Part shown: positions 34,029-45,530 of the stretch, piece by piece | Layout of the letters: the number at the start of each line of letters is the position of its first letter | Numbering within the stretch: the first letter of the stretch is position 1 | DNA from: Batkoa obscura | Taxonomy: Eukaryota > Entomophthoromycota > Entomophthoromycetes > Entomophthorales > Batkoaceae | DNA: 64,000 nt | Direction of reading: 5' to 3' | Assembly (NCBI GenBank): GCA_030770535.1 | Contig: JASVEC010000029.1 | Location: forward strand, 124,001 to 188,000 | Position numbers and translations under genes: made by a program | The notes under the pieces: generated by a model | What the model was told of the DNA's origin: nothing | Database searches by the model: none | Seen by the model: only the letters and a program-made list of their open reading frames with translations

Positions 34029-34127
34029 GGGGGTGTTTTTTTTGGTTTCATTATTTTTTCCATTTTTTAAGCGTTATTTGAGTGGAGAGATTGTTAGTAA
34101 AATCCTTAAATAAAAAAATATATCCCC
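34029..34127 (-). mobile_element. G4-MITE copy, 99 bp
   Basis: GGGGGTGTTTTTTTTGG ... AATATATCCCC with a perfect ATTT duplication (34025-34028, 34128-34131). A near-consensus copy. Confidence 0.88.
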
Positions 34128-34602
34128 ATTTGCAAGAATTCAGTTTTTTATCTGTTAAATGTTTACTTTTAGGCTATTTTTCAAGTTTTTTTAGAATTAG
34201 CGTTCTTCCCTTTAAAAAAATACAGCTTTACAATTTTAAATTAGTCAAGCTAAAGTTTAGCACTAAAAAGATCGAGCTATGTTTTTTTGTAAGCTATTTT
34301 TCAATAGAAACTAAGGATAAAAAGCTTTAGCTTCAAAAATAGTAAATCATTTAAAATTCAGGCTTCTTTTTTGCTTAACTACTGTGCTAATTTTAATAAA
34401 TTGTTAAAAGCACAATCTTACTTTTGCTTAATTGTCGCTATGACGTGTATAAAGGTGTTGGGCCTAAATTAAGCCAAAGAATGAATAATTTTTACAATAA
34501 ATTGTAGATTTGATTTTCATGAAATCTAATTCAAATTTTGGCTATTTAATATTTAATAATACACGGTGATATTTTTTACCAATTGTCTTTTTTATTTTTT
34601 AA

Positions 34603-34792
34603 AATTTAGAAATTAATTAACTAGTACGCTATTCAAGCTTGGATGTGTGCTAGCTAACTGTTCATTTTAAAATAAAAATTAAATCAATAAACTTCAAATC
34701 AGTATGACAGAGCAAATATTTGGTTATAAAATGAGTAGTTAGCTAGCGCACATTCGAACTTAAATAAGTGCATTAATTAATTTCTAACTTTA
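34603..34792. repeat. Fold-back element, about 190 bp with about 62-bp imperfect arms
   Basis: Left arm TTTAGAAATTAATTAA...GTGCTAGCTAAC and right arm GTTAGCTAGCGCAC...TTAATTAATTTCTAA are inverted copies. The arms match best at both extremities (TTAGAAATTAATTAA and GCTAGCTAAC). Central loop of about 60 nt. No duplication is clear because the flanks are low-complexity. Confidence 0.75.
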
Positions 34793-34823
34793 AAAAAGAG
34801 CAAAAAAGAGCAAAAAAGAGCAA
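34793..34823. repeat. Tandem repeat (AAAAAAGAGC), 3 units
   Basis: Three 10-bp units immediately after the fold-back element, then the remnant of a MITE end. Confidence 0.85.
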
Positions 34824-34828
34824 TAGAT

Positions 34829-34841
34829 AAAAAGCATCCCC
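34829..34841 (+). mobile_element. Remnant of a G4-MITE right end
   Basis: AAAAAGCATCCCC followed by ATAT and then the complete copy at 34846 in the opposite orientation, giving the same tail-to-tail layout as at 49274-49475. Confidence 0.55.
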
Positions 34842-34845
34842 ATAT

Positions 34846-34944
34846 AAAAGGATATTTTTTTGGCTTCATTACTTTTTCCATTTTTAAGCGCTATTTGAGT
34901 AGAAAGGTTGTTAGTAAAATTCTTAAACAAAAAAATACATCCCC
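34846..34944 (-). mobile_element. G4-MITE copy, 99 bp
   Basis: Left end degenerate (AAAAGGATATTTTTTTGGC), right end ATACATCCCC, perfect ATAT duplication (34842-34845, 34945-34948). Confidence 0.8.
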
Positions 34945-35351
34945 ATATAATAAAACATTGTAGATTAATAAATAATTTTACTAATGAAATAAAGTTAAAA
35001 AAATCTTTTGTACATTTTAAACTTTTTATAAATCTTGATTAACCCAGAGACTCTCAGGTGTTTTATTACTCTTGTTTTTGATGAAGATAGCAACAGAAGC
35101 TAATCAGTGTAAGGGCAACGAAAGAATAAAAGATAAGGCTTAGTGCGGTAAAATATGAATTGTATAATTACCGAAAGGTACTGTAGTTTAAGAGTTACTG
35201 CTCCTAAACGGATTTAGTTCAAAATAGCTAATCTATGTTCAGCTTTGTACCATTTTAAACTAAATAAACATAAAATTATGTAAAACATAACGAAGCAGTA
35301 AACTTTTTATTTTTTATTTTTTATTTTTGTTTTTTTCTATTAAATATGTAA

Positions 35352-35390
35352 TAATTTAATTTAATTTAATTTAATTTAATTTAATTTATT
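35352..35390. repeat. Microsatellite, (TTTAA)n
   Basis: About seven to eight perfect 5-bp units. Confidence 0.85.
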
Positions 35391-35848
35391 AGTTATACAA
35401 ATTAATCATAAATTTTGCACTTTAAATAAAACTTAAAGCTATAATTATTTTTTTACAAGCTAATTTATTATGAGAAGATATTTATTTTGTTTATTATACA
35501 TTTAATATTTAACTTTTTTCTTAACTTCAATGCTTTCATTTTATTGGATATTTATTATTTTAGATTATTTTTATCAATATTTAACCATTTTAACCAACTA
35601 AAGTATGTAATAATCCTAACTCAGAATCTACAATATCATTTAATCTATTTTATTTTAATTTGTCAGATGAAAATATTTAAATATAGTCATGGATAAAAGC
35701 GAGTCTGTTACAGCCAACTTTGAAAATTTATAAGTTACATCATTGGCATTTAATCAGCATACATTGCTTAAAAATAAGGCTCTATATATCCAGAATATCG
35801 AATATGATTTTTTTTAGAATATTAAAAACCACAAAAGGTATTTTATAT

Positions 35849-35945
35849 GAGGATGTTCTTTTGGCTTCATCACTTTTTCCATTTTTTAAGCGCTATTTAA
35901 GCGGAAAGATTATTAGTAGAATTCCTAAACAAAAAATACATCACC
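35849..35945 (-). mobile_element. G4-MITE copy, 97 bp
   Basis: GAGGATGTTCTTTTGGC ... AATACATCACC, ATAT duplication on both sides. Confidence 0.83.
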
Positions 35946-36011
35946 ATATAGACTTACTTTTGCCCATTGCTATATTTAATACTTTGCGCATTATTTAAGT
36001 TTAAAATTTAA

Positions 36012-36050
36012 AAAATTAGCAAAATTCTTAAACAAAAAACATATCCAAAA
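36012..36050 (-). mobile_element. G4-MITE fragment (right part only)
   Basis: TTAGCAAAATTCTTAAAC followed by AAAAAACATATCC matches the last 38 bp of a minus-orientation copy. The rest is absent. Confidence 0.6.
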
Positions 36051-36221
36051 ATTGTTCTTTTCAAAGTTTTGAAAAATCTTTGAAAAAAGTTACTTTAGAA
36101 ATAAACTCATAATCGAGCTTTAAAACTTTATTATTTTATAAATTTTGTTAATCTTTATAACTTATGATTGTAATGAATAAATAGTAAAATCTGTTTGTAT
36201 TTACTCTCTCAAAGACTAGGG

Positions 36222-36330
36222 ATATGTAACAGATCCTTTTGCCTTACACCTTGAATGGCTAACACTTTAGAGCAATAAACACCTTGGTTTACCAACCATT
36301 TGTCAACAATAACCAAAGCTATGGATCCCC
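36222..36330 (-). pseudogene. Protein-like frame, possible gene relic
   Basis: The minus strand reads LVIVDKWLVNQGVYCSKVL and on to QGVRQKDLLHIPSL, then TGA. There is no start and no family is recognised. The upstream continuation contains a stop. Residue composition looks coding rather than random. Confidence 0.3.
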
Positions 36331-37071
36331 TATTGAACAGCATGAGTACCTTTGGTCATCTTTAATACTTATTAGATTTATCAAATACTTGGTTGTAAAG
36401 GCTGGAGATTTTCTGCATGAAAAAAGTGAAATAAAACTATTATCTTATTAAACTTTAATATATAATATCAGCGATATTTAATTTGACAAAAATCAGATTT
36501 TTATACTAAATATCAATAAAATCAACTTATACTCTATCTTAATTGATTTGATTTAACGTAAATTCAGGGTTTATTGCTGAATTTATTCCAATACTTATCT
36601 AATGCAGTTTGTTATTACTTACCATATATAAACACCTTACAACGATATCGCTACCACTGCATTATAAATTCGAAAGCTGCTACTATGTCTTCAATTTTAT
36701 ACTTTATAAAAACTAAAGCACAAACTAAAAAACATAGATTGTATTTGAAACAGCCTTAATTTATAGATCTTATTTAAATATAGTAAAACTGATTGTAGCA
36801 AATTACCGTAAATATCAGGATGTAACGCAACATAAAAAAGTAAGCCCTTCATATAACCTATAATTGTAGAGCCTTTTAAATAAAAAATAAAAAAATAAAA
36901 AATAAAAAATGATATTTTTAATTAACACGCATACCTGTATGTAATGCCAGTATATAAAATGCATCAATTTACCTTCAAACAAAAGCTGATAGATCATTTA
37001 TAAAAATTAAAAGTAAATTTTATTACGGAGACACCTCTAATATTGTTAGGGCTTCATGATGGGATTTTAAA

Positions 37072-37648
37072 TCAAGCAAAATTCTTGTATGCATAGAAAA
37101 GGATAGCAACGATAACTGGGATAAGAAGAGGGATAATACTAAAAATAGATTTATTTAGTTTAGTTTTTGAATAAAGTGTATGTTAACACAGTATGCACCT
37201 TTTTACAATAAAAACAATATTTATAAATCAATATAAAAAACTTACTTTGATCCTCCTGTTGAGTGTTGAGCAGCTGATTTGACTTGTTCTTTTGCTTCAG
37301 ATTTTACTGGCTATAAAAATTAATTTAAATTCTCGATAAAATAATTATATTTACTTCTGAATCTGGATCAATAGTTCCAACTTTATAGCTTTCAAGGAGT
37401 TTATCAGCAGATTCGGAATGACCAATATCTAAATAAGCTTCAGTGGCGTCTTGACCGCCAAGCTCAAGGAGAACTTCTTCACCTCCTGGATGCTAAAAAT
37501 ATAAATCAAAGTGAAAAAAATTAAATAAAATAAAATTTACTTCTTGAATAAACTTGGTAACATCATAAACATTTCCATTCACAATAAGGTAAAGATCTGA
37601 GTCAGATGAGTGGGCGCTAACCTCTTGTTTAGTAAAGACTTTAGACAT
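37072..37648 (-). CDS. CYB5: Cytochrome b5, tail-anchored
   Basis: Four exons, 37648-37541, 37492-37355, 37310-37246 and 37138-37072, give 125 aa (yeast Cyb5 is 120). Heme-binding core: YLIVNGNVYDVTKFIQEHPG with the first axial His in HPGGEE, and the second in YLDIGHSESADKLL. After a short Lys/Gln/Ser linker comes a C-terminal hydrophobic segment IIPLLIPVIVAILFYAYKN, a tail anchor for the ER (or outer mitochondrial) membrane. It carries electrons to fatty-acid desaturases, sterol enzymes and hydroxylases. The anchor is a separate last exon, found by splicing AA|T in phase. No close neighbour suggests a specific partner. Confidence 0.94.
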
Positions 37649-38443
37649 TGTATTTAACTATAGATTTAAACAATGAAGATTGATTAAAGATCAAAGATTA
37701 GATCAATTCCCGCACCTTTTTATTTAGTCTTGGAGTTTATCCTTTATTACTAATGATTGGTTTACTCGCAGATTGGATTCGCTTAAACAATAGGCTAATT
37801 CTCAAATTTTTCATTTTTATCCAATCATTTAGACTCTACGGTAATTAGTTTGGTAGGGTAAAATACAATGATAGTTTAAGCGTAGAGAAGGTGGATAAAT
37901 GGGCTCGTTTATCAAGGCTTTGTGATATATACAGAGTGATTTGGTAATTTTCCCAATAAAAACTATAGATAATGTGTTTTAAGACCAATAATCTAAGATT
38001 TAATAAAATAAATCAAATTAATGGCTATTCGAAAATGCGTTTATCTTAACAGATACATGCGTGGATGTCTTTTTGTTTCAATTTTGTCCATTTCTGTGTA
38101 ATATAAAATAACATAGTTATTGAGCTTCCAGTATTCTTTTCAAAACAGATTCATACAATATTCCCATGGTTCATGGTAATTTTGAACAACTTTCTCCGCA
38201 CTAATCTTATCAATACAATAAAACTTCTTCATACTATTGTTGAGCATATAACTGGTATAATTTTAACTATCACAGGTGTACATGGGTTTATATGAAAGCT
38301 TTTGAAAAGCTATAATAGTAAATAAATAGAAGTAGAAAAGTAAATAAAAAACTCTAATTGATTTATAATAGACTAATGATATTTTTGTAATCTACTTTTA
38401 TTAAAAATATAAAATAAAAACTTTATCTATAACAAAACAACAT

Positions 38444-38542
38444 GGGGATGTTTTTTTTGGTTTCATTATTTTTTCCATTTTTTAAGCGCTATTTGAGCGG
38501 AAAAATTGTTAGTGAAATTCTTAAACAAAAAAATACATCCTC
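38444..38542 (-). mobile_element. G4-MITE copy, 99 bp
   Basis: GGGGATGTTTTTTTTGG ... ATACATCCTC with a perfect ACAT duplication (38440-38443, 38543-38546). Confidence 0.87.
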
Positions 38543-39151
38543 ACATGAATTTATTTGATTTAAAATAAAGTCTTTTAGAACAAAATTATTATGATAGATA
38601 TCAATATTTTTAAATAATAGTATACATAATTATTTTTATAGTATTAAAATCATCCCTCAACTTGCTGCTTTTAAACTCAAAGGAGTTCAATAGGATCTAA
38701 TTTTTTTTCTAGCTTTTAGTTCCTTTTTTTCCAGCTTTTAACCTCTATTTAATAACTTCTAAGCTCTCCTTGAGGTTAAAAAATCATCCTAAAGCGAGAT
38801 AATAGTCTTACCGCTTTTATTAAGTTTTTATTAAGAGTAAATATACCAGTTTTAGAATAAAGTAGGTGTTGGTCGGGGGCCCTAGCTACCCAAATGTTCC
38901 GCCTACCAACTTGAGGTTTTCACAATTCCATATTTTAAAGAATTTAAAGTTGGTATTAAAAACATTTAAGTATTAGTATAATATTAATAACAAAAACTTG
39001 ATGACTGAACTAAAAACAAATACTCTTATTTATATCGTATATTCCAATAGTTATAAAAATTCAATTGTTAAATGATATATAAAATTCAAAAGAATTTATG
39101 TTTAAAGTAAGATAGAAATCTCTTCATGATTATAAAAAATAAGTTGTATAT

Positions 39152-39192
39152 GGAGATGTATTTTTGTATTTAAGAATTTTACTAACAACTTT
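39152..39192 (+). mobile_element. G4-MITE fragment (left 40 bp)
   Basis: GGAGATGTATTTTTGTA followed by TTTAAGAATTTTACTAACA, then unrelated sequence. Confidence 0.65.
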
Positions 39193-39350
39193 TTATAAAT
39201 TTTATTATTAAACAATTGTAATATTTATACTAATGAAATGATTTAATAATTGATTAACATTTCATGATTTGGCTTTAAAACTCATATACAGCATCATTCA
39301 TTAGAGTCAATATAAGGTTATTCTATCAGAGTCAATATAGAATTATTTAT

Positions 39351-39444
39351 GAAATGTCTTTTTTGCTTATCAATTTTACTATCAGTTTTTCACTTAAATA
39401 CCACCTAAAAAATGGAAAAAGTGATGAAACCAAAAAGCACCCCT
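39351..39444 (+). mobile_element. G4-MITE copy, about 94 bp, diverged
   Basis: Left end decayed, centre CACTTAAATACCACCTAAAA, right end AAAAAGCACCCCT. No clean duplication. Confidence 0.65.
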
Positions 39445-39801
39445 ATATTATGATTGATAGAATAACAAGTAACATTACATGAATCAGTAATATAATAACA
39501 ACCTAATATGCAAACAAAATATGATTGAAGGATACAACAATTCAATAGTTGTTATCACAGTATCTTTAATTGAAGTGTAATAGCCTCGATTTGACCTAAT
39601 ATTTGATATAAAATAAAAATAACTAATCCTTTCATGTTATATTAAAAAATTTATTATATAATAATATCAAGTTCTCAAAGATTTATACGCTTAGTTTCTA
39701 AAAAGATGTTTATAAGTTTATTATTAATATTACATTTTATTAATGCAGTTATTTAAATTAGCTCTATTTAAAGCAAGAATTATTAAGATGGAGTTAGTCG
39801 T

Positions 39802-40267
39802 TTATAATAAAGAAGCTGCAAAGTTTAGCCAAAAGTTAATAGAGACTCCTAAGATAACTGAAATAATCAATATTATAGGTCCTAATCTTTCATCTAAAAA
39901 ATGAGTCAATAAGTTTTTAAAAATTAAATTAAATTAAATTACCATAAAAGCCAATCTCCTTATTGCTGATCTTATTTGCTCTCCAGCGGAAAACTATATA
40001 GGAGTATATCATAAGCGCAACTGAAAGGATAGCAAAAATAGAAGCAGAGTAAAACCCAGCTGGGGTATCGGAATAATTTAATAATGCTATTGATAATGAG
40101 CCTAAGATTAGAGAGAATTTCAACCATGATAAAAATGTTCTCTCATTAGCAAAAAATCCTTTTGGGTTAGGGGGTTTACTTGTTGGTGGAGTTGCATTTT
40201 CATTTATTCTTTCATAACATGAAAATCCTAATTGAGCTAATACACTTTGTAAAAAATTTTGAGTCAT
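39802..40267 (-). CDS. VTC1: VTC1-like vacuolar transporter chaperone subunit
   Basis: Two exons, 40267-39943 and 39893-39802, give 138 aa (yeast Vtc1 is 129). The protein is essentially a VTC/DUF202-type membrane domain: [20 protein letters not shown] starts the first TM, then two further hydrophobic stretches (FYSASIFAILSVALMIYSYI and LGPIILIISVILGVSINFWL). Vtc1 anchors the polyphosphate polymerase complex in the vacuolar membrane and forms the channel through which the chain is moved. The second exon (DERLGPIILI...) aligns with [10 protein letters not shown] of the neighbouring VTC gene, which confirms the splice. Divergent from that gene, with about 1.4 kb between starts, so co-regulation is possible. 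Confidence 0.9.
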
Positions 40268-41696
40268 TGTAATACAATAAAAAATTGAATTCCCTTTTGA
40301 ACTTTATTTAAAATTATTTTTTTATTAAATTATAAAGTTAACAAATCATTGATAACCTTCAATTTTATGCTTAATTTTATTTGATAAACCCATTTTTTTG
40401 ATTACACACTAATGATGAGAGGTATAGTTTAGGAATGAAGATATTTGAAGAACTGCTGGATATAGAATGTTAGAAGATTATAGGAATTCTTTGATGAGTA
40501 TTTCTAATTTTAAAGATATTGGGAAGTCAGCTTTTCTTTAGCGGATAACGACTCCTTTTCAACTTTACTAAGGCCCAAACCATTTTAATTGAAAAAGGGA
40601 TAATTTAATTAAAAGTAATAATTTAGTTAAAAAATAAATTAAGTATAATGAGTACAACCATCCATGAATATAGAAGATTGGGGTTTTTTTTAACACTAAT
40701 CTTCAATTGTCTTTTAATAAAACTTGTGATATTTTTTATCTATTTTTAAAATTAGAGTTAAGTCCTTTCGATTGTGACCTACTCATGATATAAAACACTT
40801 TAAACTATACTCATAATATATTTAATTTCATTTTGTTAATATTTTTTATTTACAATATTTAATGAAGGAATATAACTATTTCATAATGTACTCTATTAAT
40901 TGAATAGACTAAATTGTATATAAAACATACATAGGTTTATTAGAATATATTAGATACGAGAATTGTATAATTCCACCTTTTATTATTTCTGAGGGTGGAA
41001 CTTTTGTTGTACAAAATAGTATTTTTTTTAAAAAGTTGGAATATATTTATTATTAGTTGTTAAAATAGCTGTAATCTTCACTATAATGGCTAAACCGTAA
41101 TTATATACATTGAAGCGATATACCTTTTGAGAATATCAGCTCTAAATAGTAAACTAAAAATAATCGCAGGGGATGGTATTAAAGCATATTCTATGACTTA
41201 ACATTTCATTTTATTTAGATAACCTTGGTTTCACCCTTTAATTAACTGTCGCCCTTTGGTTAATTTGATATAATAATTTTAGAATAAATATCATACACTA
41301 GTATATTAGTATTGTTAGTGTTATAAACATCATATCTTATTTTTATAGTATTATATAATTAAAGTTCTAATAAAGTATATAATAATGTATAATTTACATT
41401 GAAACAGATATGCAATCATATTCTTTGATGATTTAAAAATCACAGAAAATATAATTATTTGTGCAAAAATGATACCTATTAATATGGCCCAAATCCCCAA
41501 AAATAGTAATAAAAAAAAGAAGTCGCGGTCATTTTCTAATTTCATTTTTAAGCATAATATCTACTAAGATTGTGGTTACGTTACACCAATTATCTCTCTA
41601 AATTAAATTTAAATAAGAAGTAGAAATTTAATTAATCTTTATCTTTTTCATCTTTTTCATCTTAACTTTGAATTTAATAAAAGATACTTTAGCATT
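40268..41696. promoter_or_regulatory. Divergent intergenic region between the two VTC genes
   Basis: 1.43 kb between the two start codons. No MITE and no clear gene. A minus-strand 64-codon hydrophobic ORF at 41351-41545 is too poor in evidence to call. No PHO-box motif (CACGTG) was noticed. Confidence 0.4.
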
Positions 41697-43873
41697 ATGA
41701 AGTTTGGTCAGCAGCTTAATAATTCATTGTATTCAGAATGGCGATTCTATTACATTGACTATGATGGTCTTAAACGTTTGATAAGGACAAAAGATTCCTC
41801 CCAGTTTAATGAAGACGATGAAGCAAGGTTCGTAGAATTCCTTGAAAAGGACTTAGAAAAAGTAAGCTTTACTAATTCTACTATATTTAAATTAATTATT
41901 AAAAACACCAGGTTTCTGCTTTTCAAAGTATAAAAACTGGCGAAATTAATCGTCGTATACAGCATTGCGAAGTTTTGGTCAATGGGATTGCATCAAATCC
42001 CGATGCCAGCTCTTCTGAAATTCAGAACGCAGAGGATGAAATTAATAGAGTCATACCAGAAGTTAATGAGCTTGCCAAGTTTACTCGTTTGAATTATACT
42101 GGGTTTTTGAAGATTATCAAAAAACATGATAAGTATGCTGGGTACATCTTAAAGCCAATGTTTTTGGTTCGTTTAAATAGCAAACCTTTCTTTAAAGAGA
42201 ACTTTGATGCACTCCTCTTGAAGCTTTCTAAATTGTATGCTATTGTTCGTAACGACGTTCCTATTATGAATGGTCAACCATCCCATGGTCCACAAACTAG
42301 AATTTGTCGAACCGTCAAGTATTGGGTACACCCTGATAACGTTATGGAACTCAAACTCTACGTATTGAAGAGTCTCCCAGTATTAGTTTACAATGGAAAA
42401 TCCAATCAAACAGGAAAAGTAGATCCAAGAACTTCTTCTATTTATTTAGATAATGACAATTTCGATATCTATAATGATCGTATTGAGAAAAAAGAAAATT
42501 CAACAACTTATTGCCTTACCTGGTTTGGAGGTGAAGATAATAGTGAAATATTTGTTGAAAAGAAATCGCTTAGAGAAGGTTGGATGGGAGAGACGCATAC
42601 CAAACAACAATTCCGTATCAAAGAGAAGTACGTCAATGGTTTCCTTAATGACGAAAAGGTTATGGAACGAGCAATAGGTAAGTTAAAGGATTCTAATGAA
42701 CTTTCTGAAGACCAAATCGAAGCTATTGAGCAACTCTCTGATGAGATCCAACTCGCAATTACCCAACGCCAACTTAAGCCGGTGCTTCGTACTTTCTATA
42801 ACCGTACCGCTTTCCAAATGCCTGGAGATTCTTCTGTCAGAATAACTCTTGATTCAGAGGTAGCAATGATTAGAGAAGATAATTTAGATAAACAACGACG
42901 TGGTGATAACTGGCGTCGCACTGATTTAGGAGCCAAATATCCTTTCGGCAATCTCCCATCATCTGATATCGTGCGTTTCCCTTATTCTATCCTTGAAGTC
43001 AAATTAGAAACTAGTGCTGGAGGCCCTACCCCTAAATGGGTTGACAATTTGGTTAACTCCCATTTAGTTGAACCAGTCCCTAACTTTTCCAAATATATCC
43101 ACGGCATTGCCTCTCTTATGGAAAACAGAGTTTCTCTTTTACCTTTCTGGCTTCCACAAATGGATAAAGATATACGCAGAGCTCCTTCTCCATCATTCAA
43201 ACTTTCTTCCCATGGTACATCTACTCGTGATAATTCATCCCAATCTATTTCTAATGGCACTGCTAGTACTGTATCCCGCGATGGTGAAGTACGTATTGAT
43301 ATGTATGAACCTACTCAATCTTACTCTACCTTCAATAAATCACAAGCGAAGTCTAATGGTCACTCTACTAAAGCTCAAAACAGTAGTGATGAACGTGCTC
43401 CATTACTTCTTAATGGAAAACCTCAAGAGCAATCATCAAGCTTAGGCCTTTTCGGTAACTTGTTTTCAAAGCAAAGTACTAGTGCAAGGAATCAAGTAGC
43501 TCAAAATGACAGAAATAAAGCAGTGGATAAAAGGATATCCATTCCAGTTCGAGTTGAGCCTAAAGTGTTCTTTGCTAATGAACGTACCTTCTTATCTTGG
43601 TTAAACTTTGCTTTAGTTTTAGGAGGTTTAGCTTTAGGTCTTTTAAATTTTGGTGATTGGGTTGGTCAAATCTCAGGCTTAATTTTTACTATAATTGCAC
43701 TACTTGTTATGGTTTACGCACTATTTGTTTTCCAATGGCGTGCGGAAAAGATTCGCCGTCGGGAACCTGGTCCTTACGATGATAGGGCAGGTCCTATACT
43801 TTTAGTCGCTGTTATTTTTATCGCTGTATTGATCAATTTCTGGCTTAAATTTAGTAGTCTAACCAGCCCTTAA
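41697..43873 (+). CDS. VTC complex SPX / polymerase-fold / membrane subunit (VTC2/3/4-like)
   Basis: Two exons, 41697-41861 and 41912-43873, give 708 aa (yeast Vtc4 721, Vtc2/3 about 830). Domains: an N-terminal SPX domain ([15 protein letters not shown]..., [19 protein letters not shown]), a phosphate/inositol-pyrophosphate sensor; a triphosphate-tunnel polymerase-fold domain about residues 185-490 ([60 protein letters not shown]); a Ser-rich linker; and a C-terminal three-TM VTC1-like domain from [18 protein letters not shown]. It acts in the vacuolar membrane in polyphosphate synthesis from ATP. By recalled alignment to yeast Vtc4, the tunnel residues R264 and R266 correspond to Cys and Thr here (CLTWFGG instead of RLRWYGG), suggesting a regulatory Vtc2/3-type rather than a catalytic subunit. 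Confidence 0.88.
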
Positions 43874-45530
43874 ACGTCGAAAGGGCTTTTAATCGAAGCA
43901 GGAATTATATCTTCTCTTTAATACACATTTCAACTCCGCATAATCTAGAGTATACCTTATAAATCAATTTAATATAATCAAATGTAATTAAAAGCAAACT
44001 TTGAAATTAAATTACTTTTCAGCTATGCAATCACTTTTAATTTTTAATAAATCTAAACCTACTTGTCTGCTATTTATCTTGAGTTCTAATTAAGTTTTTA
44101 TCGTATCATACATTTGATAATATAGTGTTTTGACATGGTATTGAAAATAGCAGTCCAACTTTAAGTTTGAATGGGAGCGTTCAATACTAAAGTCAATGGC
44201 TATATATAATGCTTATAATATTATTATTATAACAGTAATAGATGTGTTAGATAGTAAAGAAGAAAGTTAAATAAGAGATTAAAAATCAACATTTTATTAT
44301 GAAAAGTTGATTATGTTAACTAGTATTTCAATTAGCGTTATTGATTTTATAATTTATCATTCAAAAAAATTCAAGCTGTGTTACAGGATTTGTTATACAA
44401 AATAAACTCAATTCTTTTAGAAGAATCCACCAATAAGTAGTTTTAGTTTTGTCAGCATTTTTAAATATAAATTTAACTTTCAGGGGTTGTTTTTTTTTAC
44501 AAAATCAAGCTTAAAACCCCCTTTATTCTCCAATATAGTTGTCAAATCTCAATTATGCAACAGCTAATTGTTCATTTAAGAATAAAAAAGTTAAACATAA
44601 ACTACTAAATCATAGGGTTGGGCTTTAAAAAAAGTATCCAAATAAATAATAGCCGAAGAAATTTTGCAAGGAATTACATATTTGAGTTCTAAAAACTGTA
44701 AGCAAAATCAAAGGAGTAGTTTGTATGACGTAATGGGATTCATTGAAAAAATACTGCTCTCGCTACTACCAACTCAAACTATAATTAAATATTTGCTAAC
44801 AATTTTATTTTAATTGTTACAACAGTACTCATTATCATTAATTTCTTTATATCGTTGCTTCATAATATGCATAAAAAAATTAATTTTTCTTTAATTATTT
44901 AAAATAAATAAGTTGGTACTATTATTTTAATCAAACAAATGTAAAAAAATGATATTTTGATCCAATTTATTTGGAAAGTATAATATAATGTGTATTATTT
45001 TAAAGCACCACAAATAGTTAAGTAATAGCTTGAATGTTTACTTTACTATCGATCATAATACATTTGTTATAAATAAAAACTAAAATAAAATAAAGGAGGG
45101 TATGGGGATGTTTTTGGTTTCATTACTTTTTCCATTTTTTAAGCGCTATTTGAGTGGGAAGATTATTAGTAAAATTCTTAAACAAAAAAATACATCCCCA
45201 TATCATCAAATCTTTAAAGACCGGGGGCCTAAAAGCATTAAAACCAACCTTGATCTTTTTAATTTTTAAATATTATTTAGAAAATTTAAGAAATGAAATT
45301 TAAGTATTAGTAAATTTAAAAATTTACTAATGCCGATTTTTTGATTAAAATTAGCATTTTAATACTGCTTTAACTACTACTGTTCAAAGATAATGAGATA
45401 TTTGATTATTTTAATGACAATTGATAATAAATAATTAAGATATTATTTTAAATATATATTTTATTATAAAGTGTGTTAAATTTGTCAGAAATATAAAATT
45501 TAAATGATTTAAAGATGAAGAGATTGAATG
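43874..45530. other. Intergenic region
   Basis: Contains one G4-MITE (45104-45199). Otherwise AT-rich sequence without a recognisable feature. Confidence 0.5.
45104..45199 (-). mobile_element. G4-MITE copy, 96 bp
   Basis: GGGGATGTTTTTGGTTTC ... AATACATCCCC, flanks GTAT / ATAT (imperfect). Confidence 0.82.

Larger units (their letters stand above)
34949..37071. other. Gene-poor region
   Basis: No supportable gene. Contains a (TTTAA)n microsatellite, one full MITE (35849-35945), a MITE fragment near 36015-36050 and a protein-like minus-strand frame near 36222-36330. Confidence 0.45.
37649..39801. other. Intergenic region with MITE copies
   Basis: No gene called. Contains one full G4-MITE (38444-38542) and two decayed copies (39152-39192 and 39351-39444). 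Confidence 0.5.

Noticed and set aside
34082-34330. 82-codon ORF
   Set aside because: It begins inside a G4-MITE and runs into AT-rich sequence; the composition (Phe, Leu, Lys, Ser) is that expected of AT-rich DNA.
35720-35998. 92-codon ORF
   Set aside because: It reads straight through the MITE at 35849-35945, so it is a chance frame.
41351-41545. 64-codon minus-strand hydrophobic ORF in the VTC intergenic region
   Set aside because: It looks like two TM spans, but Ile/Phe-rich frames are expected in AT-rich DNA and nothing else supports it.
42453-43445. ORFs in other frames within the VTC gene
   Set aside because: Shadows of the 708-aa SPX/VTC frame, whose domains are clear.
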